Source: Paenibacillus nuruki
GTDB lineage: Bacteria; Bacillota; Bacilli; Paenibacillales; Paenibacillaceae
Direction of reading: 5' to 3'
Assembly: GCF_001721045.1 (NCBI RefSeq)
Contig: NZ_MDER01000045.1
Location: forward strand, 1 to 64,000
DNA length: 64,000 nt
In this document: one piece after another, positions 47,431-56,569 of the stretch
Layout of the letters: every line of letters begins with the position of its first letter
Numbering within the stretch: position 1 is the first letter of the stretch
Position numbers and translations under genes: made by a program
The notes under the pieces: model-generated
What the model was told of the DNA's origin: nothing
The model's input: only the letters and a program-made list of their open reading frames with translations
Database searches by the model: none

Positions 47431-47463
47431 AAAAAAAGAAGGTCAATAATATATCGACCTTCT
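47431..47463 (-). terminator. Terminator of the ribose operon
   Basis: On the minus strand AGAAGGTCGATA pairs with TATTGACCTTCT and is followed by TTTTTTT. It lies 32 bases below the rbsB stop. Confidence 0.82.
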
Positions 47464-47494
47464 CCTTTATTTGATTTAGCGAAGTCATACGTTT

Positions 47495-48421
47495 TTATTG
47501 ATTTTCTTTCGTTACTAATTTCAATGGAGCTGGAATAGATTTTTCAACTGTTTTACCTTGTAGAACATCGCGAGCCGCATCGACTGCCATTTGTCCGATC
47601 AATTCCGGTTGTTGAGCGACTGTTGCTGTTAATTTACCATCTTTAATCGAATTGAGCGCATCTTCGTTACCATCGAATCCGATCACAGGAATATCTTTGC
47701 CTGAGCTTTGAATCGCTTCAATCGCACCTAGTGCCATTTCATCATTATGAGCAAATACAGCTTGTACATCTGGGTTACCTTGAAGTAGATTTTCCATAAC
47801 GGTTAGACCTTTAGTACGGTCAAAATCTGCTGCCTGACTAGCGACTACATCTAACTCTTTATCTGCAATATCGTGGAACCCTTTACCCCGTTCACGAGTA
47901 GCCGATGCACCCGGTACGCCTTGTAATTCGATCACTTTAGCATCTTTACCTAGTTCTTTGACAATGTATTCAGCTGCCATCTTACCGCCTTTGACATTAT
48001 CTGAAGCGACTAGAGCTTTGACATCTCCCTTGTCAGCTGAACGGTCCAAAGTCACAACCGGAATATCTAAAGTATTTGCAGATTGAACAGCGGCTGAAAT
48101 GGCGGCTGAATCAGTCGGGTTGATCAATAGTGCATCGACTCCCTGCTGAATCAAATCATCGACATCATTACTTTGTTTAGCTGAATCATTTTGTGCATCC
48201 ACAACGATCACTTCAATATTGAGTTTTTTGGCTTCTTTGACTACACCGTCTTTAAGTGATACGAAAAATGGATTATTTAAAGTAGATACAGAGAGACCAA
48301 TCTTAATCTCGCCTGCATTTGCTGATTTTTTTGATTTTGCCCATGCTGGAGGTTGAAGTGAACACCCTGCTAGTAAAATAACAGTCATGACAATAGCAAG
48401 TAAAGGTATAACTTTTTTCAT
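47495..48421 (-). CDS. rbsB: Ribose ABC transporter substrate-binding lipoprotein
   Basis: 308 residues. Lipoprotein signal with LLAGC (C20), then the periplasmic-binding-protein fold with IGLSVSTLNNPFFVSLKDG, typical of RbsB. ATG 48421 has GAGGAATCC upstream. Captures ribose at the cell surface for RbsAC. Last gene of the operon, as in Bacillus. Confidence 0.93.
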   Translation of the reverse strand: MKKVIPLLAIVMTVILLAGCSLQPPAWAKSKKSANAGEIKIGLSVSTLNNPFFVSLKDGVVKEAKKLNIEVIVVDAQNDSAKQSNDVDDLIQQGVDALLINPTDSAAISAAVQSANTLDIPVVTLDRSADKGDVKALVASDNVKGGKMAAEYIVKELGKDAKVIELQGVPGASATRERGKGFHDIADKELDVVASQAADFDRTKGLTVMENLLQGNPDVQAVFAHNDEMALGAIEAIQSSGKDIPVIGFDGNEDALNSIKDGKLTATVAQQPELIGQMAVDAARDVLQGKTVEKSIPAPLKLVTKENQ

Positions 48422-48455
48422 ACTGGATTCCTCTTTTCCTTTTAAAATCAACGGA

Positions 48456-49424
48456 TTATGCAGATTTTTTGCGATCAATCAATACTGCGATTACAATAAC
48501 GATCCCTTTAACGACCATTTGATAGAACGAAGATACACCCAACAAATTCAGACCATTATTCAACGTACCGATAATAAGAGCACCAATCAGTGTACCTACG
48601 ATTCGTCCACGTCCACCGGAGAGGCTTGTCCCCCCCAATACAACAGCTGCAATAGCATCCAGTTCATACGATGTACCTGCTGTCGGTTGTGCTGAATTTA
48701 GACGAGAAGTTAAGATTGCTCCTGCTAGAGCAGACAATGCACCAGCAAGTGAGTAGATCATAATTTTAACACGCGGTACTTTGATACCAGATACGATAGC
48801 GGCTTTTTCATTACCACCGATTGCATACGTTTTACGACCAAAAGGAGTTTTGTGAAGAATGACCCACAATACAATAAATGCAAGTGCCATCGTGATCGCT
48901 GGTACAGGAATTCCTAAGAAATATCCACGACCGAACAATTGAAATGCCATACTATCTCCAAGCCCTGTTATAGGATTACCATTAGTGTAGACAAGTGTTA
49001 ATCCACGGAAGATGGTCATTGTGGCTAATGTTGCGATAAACGGAGCCATTTTACCTTTAGTGATCATCAATCCATTGACCATACCCATGACGCCACCTGC
49101 TGCACATCCGATAATAATGGCAAAAATCGGATCTACACCTGCTAACATCAGATTCGCTACAAATGCACTGGATAAAGCAAGAATCGAACCTACCGATAGA
49201 TCAATACCGCCTGTTAAAATAACAAAGGTCATACCGAAAGCTATCAGCGCATTAATCGCTACCTGACGCAACAGATTCAAAATATTAAGCGGTTCCAAAA
49301 AGTCTGGATTCAATACAGATACAATAATCACTAGAATAATAAATCCAAGTAATGGACCTAATTTCTGCGTTACATTTGATAATTTGAAATTTTTATCTGG
49401 TTTTTCTTTCGTTATTGTTGTCAT
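48456..49424 (-). CDS. rbsC: Ribose ABC transporter permease
   Basis: 322 residues, about ten helices. The ribose-permease signature VILTGGIDLSVGSILALSSA and VVLGGTSLSGGRGR is clear. It begins one base after the rbsA stop, with AGGAGGAC upstream. Confidence 0.93.
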   Translation of the reverse strand: MTTITKEKPDKNFKLSNVTQKLGPLLGFIILVIIVSVLNPDFLEPLNILNLLRQVAINALIAFGMTFVILTGGIDLSVGSILALSSAFVANLMLAGVDPIFAIIIGCAAGGVMGMVNGLMITKGKMAPFIATLATMTIFRGLTLVYTNGNPITGLGDSMAFQLFGRGYFLGIPVPAITMALAFIVLWVILHKTPFGRKTYAIGGNEKAAIVSGIKVPRVKIMIYSLAGALSALAGAILTSRLNSAQPTAGTSYELDAIAAVVLGGTSLSGGRGRIVGTLIGALIIGTLNNGLNLLGVSSFYQMVVKGIVIVIAVLIDRKKSA

Positions 49425-49425
49425 A

Positions 49426-50907
49426 TTACTGTCCTCCTGTAGCTAACGTCATAATATTTTCCTGTGTAGCTTCTTGACTGGATAGTTCGCCACTTATCTT
49501 GCCTTCGTGTACGACTACAATACGATCACTCATCCCTAATACTTCTGGCAATTCAGAGGACACCATAATAATGGCTACACCACGATCGGTAAGTTCATTC
49601 ATCAATTGATAAATCTCACGCTTCGCTCCTACATCGACTCCGCGGGTAGGTTCATCTAAGATCAATACACTAGGTCCAATACCAATCCATTTTGCGATAA
49701 CAACTTTTTGCTGATTACCACCGGAAAGGCTACGTGCAGGCGTTTCTGCGGATTGGGTTTTGACCTGTAAACGTTTGATTAATGTATCTACAAATTCAGC
49801 TTCTTTTTTAGTTGAAATAAATCCTTTGGAAGAGAAACTAAATAAGTTAGGTAGCGCCATATTTTCACGAATCGAAAAGTCGAGCACTAACCCTTCGTCT
49901 TTACGATCTTCGGTAATAAAGCCAATACCATGTTTCACTGCATCATCCGGTCTACGAATATTGACTTTTTTACCACGTATCCAGATTTCTCCGCTATCTA
50001 GCGTGTCCAGTCCGAATAAAGTGCGCATAATTTCTGTACGTCCTGAACCCATCAGTCCAGAAAAACCTACAATTTCGCCAGCTCGTACCGAAAAGCTTAC
50101 ATTCTGGAACTGCCCTTTTTTACTAGCATCTTTCACTTCCAAAATCAATTCGCCAGGTTGTGGTGTACGTGCAGGATAACGCTCAGTCAGCTCACGCCCA
50201 ACCATTTTTTTGACCACTTCATCAAAATGAGTATGCGGGATTTCTTTGGTATCGACTGTTTTACCATCTCGCATAATCGTAATTCGATCACAAATCGCAA
50301 ATATTTCTTCCATTCTGTGCGAAATGTATACGATTGATACGCCTTCTTTTTTGAGCGCTATAATCACTTCAAATAACTTCTGAATTTCACGCTCCGTTAG
50401 AGCCGCAGTCGGTTCATCCATTACGATCACTTTTGCATCCGTCATTAACGCTTTGGCGATCTCAATCATCTGTTGTTGTCCAACTGAACAATCTCCTGCT
50501 TCGCCTTGTAACGGCAAATCCACTGCTAATTTACGTAATTGTTCTTTTGCTAGCGTTTTCATTTGTTTAGTGTTCAGTAAACCCCACTTAGACGTTAGCT
50601 CTTTACCGATAAATAAATTCTCAAGCACCGTCATATCACGCCAGATATTAAGCTCTTGATGGATAAAAGCGATCCCTTTTTGTTCAGCGACTTTTGGATT
50701 ATCAAAATACGTTTCTTGACCATCTATAACAATCGTTCCTTGATCACGCTCATGCAGACCAATCAAAATGTTCATTAATGTTGATTTGCCAGCTCCATTT
50801 TCACCCATCAGTGCATGAACTTCGCCTGCGCGGAGATCAAAATCGACTCCGCTCAAGACTTGGTTTGTACCGAAGGATTTGTAAATACCATTCATTTGAA
50901 TCTGCAT
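49426..50907 (-). CDS. rbsA: Ribose ABC transporter ATPase
   Basis: 493 residues with two ABC cassettes. First Walker [10 protein letters not shown] with signature [13 protein letters not shown] and Walker [12 protein letters not shown]; the second cassette has GSGRTE, a degenerate Walker A, and [13 protein letters not shown] with [11 protein letters not shown]. That asymmetry is usual in RbsA. ATG 50907 has AAGGAGG eight bases upstream. Confidence 0.93.
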   Translation of the reverse strand: MQIQMNGIYKSFGTNQVLSGVDFDLRAGEVHALMGENGAGKSTLMNILIGLHERDQGTIVIDGQETYFDNPKVAEQKGIAFIHQELNIWRDMTVLENLFIGKELTSKWGLLNTKQMKTLAKEQLRKLAVDLPLQGEAGDCSVGQQQMIEIAKALMTDAKVIVMDEPTAALTEREIQKLFEVIIALKKEGVSIVYISHRMEEIFAICDRITIMRDGKTVDTKEIPHTHFDEVVKKMVGRELTERYPARTPQPGELILEVKDASKKGQFQNVSFSVRAGEIVGFSGLMGSGRTEIMRTLFGLDTLDSGEIWIRGKKVNIRRPDDAVKHGIGFITEDRKDEGLVLDFSIRENMALPNLFSFSSKGFISTKKEAEFVDTLIKRLQVKTQSAETPARSLSGGNQQKVVIAKWIGIGPSVLILDEPTRGVDVGAKREIYQLMNELTDRGVAIIMVSSELPEVLGMSDRIVVVHEGKISGELSSQEATQENIMTLATGGQ

Positions 50908-50965
50908 ATACAATGCCTCCTTTAAATCTGCTGTGCTATTTCTACTTTATAAAGAAGTTATACTT

Positions 50966-51376
50966 TTAACGCGCTGCCGTTCCAAAATGTACACCTGCAT
51001 GCAAAATACAATTGGCATACGGTCTAGACTCACCCGTACGGATAATCACTTTAGCCTGTTGACTGTAGCGCTTAAACTCTTCATGACTGCATTTCAACAA
51101 TGGGATATGATCAAACTTTTGTTGCATATACAAAAATGTATCTTGATTCTGCGCTACCATTTCTTCAGCAATGGTGATCTGTTCAATTGCCATATCTTCT
51201 GAGATAACATGAACCACATCACGAAAACTGGGTACTCCATAAGTCAATGCCAGATCAATCTTAGGTACTCCATCAGGTACAGGCAATCCTACATCTGCAA
51301 TCACGATATAATCCGTATGACCAAGATCAGCCAACACTTTCGAAATATGACTGTTCAAAATTCCATTCTTTTTCAT
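50966..51376 (-). CDS. rbsD: D-ribose pyranase
   Basis: 136 residues, full length. LNSHISKVLADLGHTDYIVIAD includes catalytic His20. Converts beta-pyranose ribose to the furanose used by RbsK. Its start overlaps the rbsK stop by one base (TAATG). Confidence 0.92.
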   Translation of the reverse strand: MKKNGILNSHISKVLADLGHTDYIVIADVGLPVPDGVPKIDLALTYGVPSFRDVVHVISEDMAIEQITIAEEMVAQNQDTFLYMQQKFDHIPLLKCSHEEFKRYSQQAKVIIRTGESRPYANCILHAGVHFGTAAR

Positions 51377-52281
51377 TACAATTGTTCCTCAACTTCCTGA
51401 CGTGTTGGCATTCCACCTTGTGCGCCAAACTTGGTAACGGAAAGAGAAGCGGCTCGATTACCAAAACGTAATGCATCTTGTAAAGACTGCCCTTCTGCTA
51501 GAGCCACGCCAAAAGCTGCATTAAAGGTATCGCCTGCGCCAGTGGTATCTATAGCTTCTACTTTATAAGTAGGTACAACTACTTCTTGCTGTCCATCATA
51601 ATAACGAACCCCATTACTACCTTCGGTTACGAATAAGCGATTAGGATGTTGACGTAATGCTTCTTCTAACGTCTGTCCTTCAAAAACAACAGCTGCTTCA
51701 TGTTCATTAGGAGTGATGTAAGACAAGTTCTTAATCACAGTGTCATTCACAGGGCGTGCTGGTGCAGGATTTAATAACAAAGGAACATTAGCATCCGCAC
51801 AAATTTGACTAACATAGGTTACTGTTTCTTCTGGAATTTCTTGCTGAATCATAACGATATCTGAAGCTTGAATCACTTCAATTGCTTGAGCTACATAATC
51901 TGGAGTGACATGATCATTTGCCGCTTTCACTACAATAATACTGTTATCTCCATCGGCTAAAATAATATGTGCTGTTCCACTTTCCATATCTGTAACCGGT
52001 TCCACATAGTCTACATTGACATTGTTATCTTTGAAATTTTGTAAAATGGTTGCTCCCAAATGATCATCGCCTACTCGGCCGATCATTGTAACTTCTGCTC
52101 CTAAACGTGCAGCAGCGACAGCTTGATTAGCACCTTTACCGCCAGGAACGGTTTTGAAGCTTTCTCCAAGAACCGTTTCCCCCGCAACTGGACGTTTGGA
52201 TGAAGTTACTACCAAGTCCATAGAACAACTACCGATTACACAGATTTTAGCTTTAGAAGAAGCTTGTTGAGATTGAGTCAT
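51376..52281 (-). CDS. rbsK: Ribokinase
   Basis: 301 residues, PfkB-type sugar kinase. GGKGANQAVAAARLG in the N-terminal half and the catalytic DTTGAGDTFNAAF with its Asp base near residue 250. Makes ribose-5-phosphate. Start after AGAAAGGTGG. Confidence 0.93.
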   Translation of the reverse strand: MTQSQQASSKAKICVIGSCSMDLVVTSSKRPVAGETVLGESFKTVPGGKGANQAVAAARLGAEVTMIGRVGDDHLGATILQNFKDNNVNVDYVEPVTDMESGTAHIILADGDNSIIVVKAANDHVTPDYVAQAIEVIQASDIVMIQQEIPEETVTYVSQICADANVPLLLNPAPARPVNDTVIKNLSYITPNEHEAAVVFEGQTLEEALRQHPNRLFVTEGSNGVRYYDGQQEVVVPTYKVEAIDTTGAGDTFNAAFGVALAEGQSLQDALRFGNRAASLSVTKFGAQGGMPTRQEVEEQL

Positions 52282-52317
52282 AATACAATTCCACCTTTCT
52301 ATTTCTACTTGATCAGA

Positions 52318-53295
52318 TTAAAGTTTACGAGTTGTTTCCCGTTCTATAAATTGCACAGGCATTTGAATGATTCGTTGTTCTCCTGCTGTATCTTCAATCA
52401 ATTGAATTAATAAATCAGCTGCCGCTCTGCCCATATCGTATGCCGGTTGGCGAATCGTAGACAATGCTGGCGATAATAGACTACTTAACGGAATATCATC
52501 AAATCCGATAATTTGTACATCTTGAGGTACTTTTTTACCTAAGCGATATGCTTCTTGAATAACAGCCGTAGCTACAATATCATTACTTGCAATCACTCCA
52601 TCGGTATCAGGATATTGCTCAAACAATTCTTTTGCCCAGCGATCTGCATCTGTAAATGAAAAAGAAGAAGTCTGTGTTGTATGATAATGGATGCCCATAT
52701 CTTGCAACACTTCTATCGCTCCTTGAAAACGGTCTTGAGCAGGACGAATATGAATCGGCCCTTGCATCACTGTAATCTGCTGACTTCCACGCTGGATCAT
52801 TTGCTGGGCTGCAAGTCGCCCACCTTCTCGGCCATCTGCATAGACAGCAGGACGATCACTCGATATCCGATCTAGAAAAACAACGGGAATTTTGAGTGAA
52901 CGGTAAGAAGCTGTTCCTGGATCATTGGTAGATGAGATCACACCGACTACATTATTTTGTACAAAAGTCTGTATGTAATCTTGTTCTTTGGTTTGACTTT
53001 CATCACTATTGCCAAAGATTAAGCGGAATCCACTTTCCTGCATCCGATCCTCTACTCCGCGAGCTAACTGTGGGAAATAAGGATTCGTAATATCAGGGAG
53101 CAATAAACCAATTAATCTGGATTTGCGTTTATATAAAGAACGTGCCACTTCATTAGGTGTGTAGTTCAATTGTTGAACAGATTCTTCTACTTTGCGCCGT
53201 GTATCTTCATGTACATAGCCTGTCTCATTAATAACACGTGAGACGGTCGCAACAGAAACACCTGCATGGCGTGCTACATCTTTTATCGTTGTCAT
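52318..53295 (-). CDS. rbsR: LacI-family ribose operon repressor
   Basis: 325 residues. N-terminal LacI helix-turn-helix (TTIKDVARHAGVSVATVSRV) and periplasmic-binding-like effector domain. First gene of the ribose operon, with a 14-bp palindrome 19 bases upstream of its start. The effector is probably ribose or ribose-5-phosphate. Confidence 0.92.
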   Translation of the reverse strand: MTTIKDVARHAGVSVATVSRVINETGYVHEDTRRKVEESVQQLNYTPNEVARSLYKRKSRLIGLLLPDITNPYFPQLARGVEDRMQESGFRLIFGNSDESQTKEQDYIQTFVQNNVVGVISSTNDPGTASYRSLKIPVVFLDRISSDRPAVYADGREGGRLAAQQMIQRGSQQITVMQGPIHIRPAQDRFQGAIEVLQDMGIHYHTTQTSSFSFTDADRWAKELFEQYPDTDGVIASNDIVATAVIQEAYRLGKKVPQDVQIIGFDDIPLSSLLSPALSTIRQPAYDMGRAAADLLIQLIEDTAGEQRIIQMPVQFIERETTRKL

Positions 53296-53313
53296 TTTCT
53301 TTTCACCTCAATG

Positions 53314-53327
53314 TGTAACCGGTTACA
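53314..53327. promoter_or_regulatory. RbsR operator
   Basis: TGTAACCGGTTACA is a perfect palindrome of LacI/CcpA type, just upstream of rbsR. Autoregulation and control of the whole operon are inferred. It also fits the loose cre pattern, so CcpA could bind too. Confidence 0.72.
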
Positions 53328-53489
53328 GATATAAATTATCATATCCTTTTGCATTTGACAACTATTATTTTAGATTTTAATTTATTTGATGAAGGTGGAT
53401 AGTTATGATTTTCCTTTTTTCGTTCTTTGTGTAGAGTTATGTATAAGTGTGCATAATCTGTACAGTAACAAAACAAATTTATTTTTTTA

Positions 53490-53517
53490 TTGTGAATTTT
53501 TCATGTATTGAAATTTT
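53490..53517. repeat. Dispersed 28-bp repeat, copy 3
   Basis: Identical to copy 2 (12090) over 25 bases. The minus strand around it reads NKISIHEKFTIKK and then a stop, close to the C-terminus of the protein at 12073-12837, as if a gene remnant. The 514-base gap from 53296 to 53809 otherwise holds the RbsR operator, the terminator at 53674 and AT-rich DNA. Confidence 0.65.
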
Positions 53518-53673
53518 ATTTATTGCAGATATTTAGTTAAATGATCATTTAAATTAGATTGTTTCACCTGCAAAAATAGATAATCATCCAGTGGACTTAT
53601 TATACGTTTAAATAAACCCTATTCGTTGAGCAACGATTCGATTGATTGAATATTCCATACACAAAAAAGATAA

Positions 53674-53714
53674 CAAAAAAGCTATCCTCTTATCATGTCA
53701 TAAGAAGATAGCTG
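53674..53714 (-). terminator. Terminator of the aldo/keto reductase gene
   Basis: On the minus strand AGCTATCTTCTTATGA pairs with TGATAAGAGGATAGCT and is followed by TTTTTTG. Confidence 0.78.
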
Positions 53715-53809
53715 AGTACTTATTTAGTATAACTACAAGATGGGAAATCTTTATTTTAACCGTTGATGTACAGATTCACAGTTTAGCTTTTCGAGTAAAA
53801 TTTATAAGT

Positions 53810-54706
53810 TTACGTCTGTCCAACCCATTCTGGCTCTGCAATTTCTTCCCAACGACTACGTATCGCTTCAAAATGTTCTTTAGGTAATGCACCTTCTTTA
53901 AGCAAAGCAGCATTTTCTGTCCAGCGACTTGGCTTCGTTGTTCCGACAATTGCTGTATCTATACCTTCAATACTCAACGTAAAACGTAAAGCACGTTCTA
54001 TACTTTTTTGAACTTCTTCATCTTGCAAAAATCCATAATTAAGATCACGTAAACGATTCCAATAGACAAAAGGATATTCTTGTGGACCTACAGTTTCAAG
54101 AGTCCATGCTGCATTTGCTATCGGACGCTTCGCTACAATCCCCATACCATGCTTACGCGCTTCTGGAATCGTAAGTGCAATCGCTTCTTGATCTGCAATA
54201 TTAACAGATGTTTCTAGACTATCAAAAAGACCTGTATTAATCGCATATAGTGCATTCGTATGATCACCGCTGTAACCAATATAACGTGTTTTGCCTGCTT
54301 GTTTGGCACGTTGTAAGACTTCGATGACTTCCCCACGGCGCAACACTTCTTCAGAACAACTATGTAAATGGATAACATCGACATAATCGGTTTTGAGTCG
54401 TTTGAGACTGCGGTCTATACTTTGTTCCAACATCACAGGGTCCCAATCAGGAGCATCGAAATCTGCGGCATGTCCGCATTTAGTAAACAAATAATAGTCA
54501 TCTCGACGATGAGCTAATGTATTACCTATCAATTCTTCACTTTGCCCGTAGCATTCTGCGGTATCAATCACATTCAAGCCTGCATCGAGTGCACTATTGA
54601 GCAATTGTTTAACATCACTTTCACTAACTCCGCTTCCTATTTCAGAACCACCAAATCCGAGCACACTAACTTCCATATCCGTTTTACCATATTTACGTTT
54701 TTCCAT
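53810..54706 (-). CDS. Aldo/keto reductase
   Basis: 298 residues. The catalytic tetrad is visible: D48 (NVIDTAECYG), Y53, K76 (LFTKCG) and a His in VIHLHS (H115 by motif alignment). Reduces aldehydes or ketones with NADPH; the substrate is unknown. ATG 54706 has AAGGAGG eight bases upstream. It is a single-gene unit with its own terminator. Confidence 0.9.
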   Translation of the reverse strand: MEKRKYGKTDMEVSVLGFGGSEIGSGVSESDVKQLLNSALDAGLNVIDTAECYGQSEELIGNTLAHRRDDYYLFTKCGHAADFDAPDWDPVMLEQSIDRSLKRLKTDYVDVIHLHSCSEEVLRRGEVIEVLQRAKQAGKTRYIGYSGDHTNALYAINTGLFDSLETSVNIADQEAIALTIPEARKHGMGIVAKRPIANAAWTLETVGPQEYPFVYWNRLRDLNYGFLQDEEVQKSIERALRFTLSIEGIDTAIVGTTKPSRWTENAALLKEGALPKEHFEAIRSRWEEIAEPEWVGQT

Positions 54707-54796
54707 TACTGTAACCTCCTTGGTCATATCGATTCGCTAATTTATTACCCTTCAGCTGTAAGCGTAATCACTCATTTGGAAAATGATGTACTTTGG

Positions 54797-55441
54797 TTAT
54801 TCTAGTTCCAACTCAAGATCATCATCTTCTAGTCGTTCTGGATTGATCCAACTCATTTGCTGAAGGTTCAATATTTCTTTAAATTGATCCACCAGATCAT
54901 GCATAAATTCCAATTGATCTTCATGCTCTGGAGTCATTATTGTTTTTAATTGTTGAATTTGTTCTGCACTTACTTCAAACAGACTAAATTGTTCCACGTT
55001 GCACTCTTTAAAAAGGTTATTGATCTGCTCTTGATAGATATCACTATTATGTAATTCATCTAGCAATTGTTGACGAACCCCTTCAAAATCAGGGTTTGTA
55101 TATAACAATTCCACTGGATCTTCTTCTGGATAACGATCTAATGCTAATTGATATAACGCCATATCTTCCATTTCATAATTGTAATCAAACTTAGCTTGCG
55201 ATTTGCCTTTAAATACAATCTCATAACTCCACCCATGATCTTCTGCGTTATCAAAATGTAATACAGGTATCGTATTCGAAATATCATAAATAGATTCGGG
55301 AATCCTTTTATAAATCCCTGTATCTTTCATAAAAAACAGTGTCCATTCGTCATTCAGGTGACCTATAAATAAAGGATTAACATCCTGCAATAGATCGCTA
55401 TGTTTGCGTTGAATTAAATGTCCAATCGTAAATTCGCTCAT
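54797..55441 (-). CDS. Hypothetical acidic protein, 214 aa
   Basis: Not recognised. Soluble, strongly acidic, with a glutamate/aspartate-rich C-terminus (EDDDLELELE) and no signal. Its shape recalls small orphan genes of toxin-immunity type found elsewhere in the window, without a diagnostic motif. The start follows AAAAGGAGTG. Confidence 0.75.
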   Translation of the reverse strand: MSEFTIGHLIQRKHSDLLQDVNPLFIGHLNDEWTLFFMKDTGIYKRIPESIYDISNTIPVLHFDNAEDHGWSYEIVFKGKSQAKFDYNYEMEDMALYQLALDRYPEEDPVELLYTNPDFEGVRQQLLDELHNSDIYQEQINNLFKECNVEQFSLFEVSAEQIQQLKTIMTPEHEDQLEFMHDLVDQFKEILNLQQMSWINPERLEDDDLELELE

Positions 55442-55470
55442 TAGATCACTCCTTTTTATACCTCAATATT

Positions 55471-56085
55471 TTAGGAAAGCTGTAACATTGCTTTAATCAT
55501 CGCCAGATATTCACGTAGCATATTCTGCGGTAGCAAATACCTTAGAGATGGACTTGCTATGCCGTGCACGTTGTATCCAAGCGTAGAAGCAATCATTTCA
55601 GCACGATAAAGATGATAATTGCTTGTAACAATTATAATGGAAGCATGATTTACACCTTTCGATTGCAAAATATCTTTAGAAAATGTTAAGTTTTCAAACG
55701 TGCTGGTCGAACGATTTTCTTGAATAATACGATTCTGATCGATTCCTTGATTGACTAGGTACCGACTCATTGCTTCTGCTTCCGGGATATCTTCACCTGG
55801 ACCTTGACCACCTGATACAATAACAGGAATATCAGGATGCTGTTTGAGATATACGATTCCTGTATCTACTCGTTGTTGTAAGATGATCGAAAGCTCAGAA
55901 CCTCTAAGCCCGGAACCCAGAATAATCATATAATCTATATCTTTGACTTGAGTATCATTGATCTTAAAGCCAGATATAATCATAGATTCAATGATACTAA
56001 ACGAAAGTATAAATACAAACATTCCTGTAACGATCAATCTTTTGAATAGGTCATGCCGGAATATTATTTTTAACCTTTTAAACAT
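55471..56085 (-). CDS. YdcF/SanA-like DUF218 membrane-anchored protein
   Basis: 204 residues. One N-terminal helix (about 15-38), then the DUF218 domain with MIILGSGLRGSEL, IVSGGQGPGEDIPEAEAM, and NYHLYRAEMIA. Related proteins (SanA, YdcF, ElyC) act in envelope barrier or peptidoglycan metabolism. ATG 56085 has AAGGAG upstream. Confidence 0.87.
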   Translation of the reverse strand: MFKRLKIIFRHDLFKRLIVTGMFVFILSFSIIESMIISGFKINDTQVKDIDYMIILGSGLRGSELSIILQQRVDTGIVYLKQHPDIPVIVSGGQGPGEDIPEAEAMSRYLVNQGIDQNRIIQENRSTSTFENLTFSKDILQSKGVNHASIIIVTSNYHLYRAEMIASTLGYNVHGIASPSLRYLLPQNMLREYLAMIKAMLQLS

Positions 56086-56149
56086 GATTTGCTCCTTATA
56101 CAAGCTTAGCTGCTTTTTGAAATAATTATGTAAAACCTTTTTATAATTG

Positions 56150-56386
56150 CTAAATAGCTACTCCAAAAGCAATTAAAATAATGATTCCTGTCACCCAATA
56201 CATATATGCCAATGTTTTTCTTTGATCTTGAAAAACAAATATTCCAGTAGAAATCATCATTAATCCGAGAAATAAATATGTATAGCCAGTATACTGTTTG
56301 GTAACAAATTCCCAAATACAAAGACCAATAACTATTACAACGAAAACCATACTAATAATCCTAAAAGTTAATTTATTTCGTAACAT
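56150..56386 (-). CDS. Small integral membrane protein, DUF3953-like
   Basis: 78 residues with about three helices and a short charged loop (QDQRKT). Size and layout match DUF3953 small membrane proteins of Firmicutes, unknown function. Strong ribosome binding site AAAGGAGGGGG. Next to the DUF218 gene, 64 bases away. Confidence 0.75.
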   Translation of the reverse strand: MLRNKLTFRIISMVFVVIVIGLCIWEFVTKQYTGYTYLFLGLMMISTGIFVFQDQRKTLAYMYWVTGIIILIAFGVAI

Positions 56387-56480
56387 GTTCCCCCTCCTTT
56401 ATCTTTTAAAATTATAACACCATTAACCGACGCTTGTGAAATTCACTACTTTGCACGCTATCCATCCGATTCTACATAGC

Positions 56481-56522
56481 AAAGACTCTATTGCTAATCG
56501 ATTAACAATAGAGTCTTTTTTA
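56481..56522. terminator. Terminator between transglutaminase gene and DUF3953 gene
   Basis: AAAGACTCTATTG pairs with CAATAGAGTCTTT (T's on the plus side). It lies 48 bases below the transglutaminase-like stop. Confidence 0.7.
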
Positions 56523-56569
56523 TATAGGACTTATTTTATAAAGCACATGTATTGCTTTCCCAAAAATAA

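Noticed and set aside
53642-53887. 81-codon plus-strand frame near the aldo/keto reductase gene
   Set aside because: Crosses the terminator and the 3' end of the reductase gene; no ribosome binding site.
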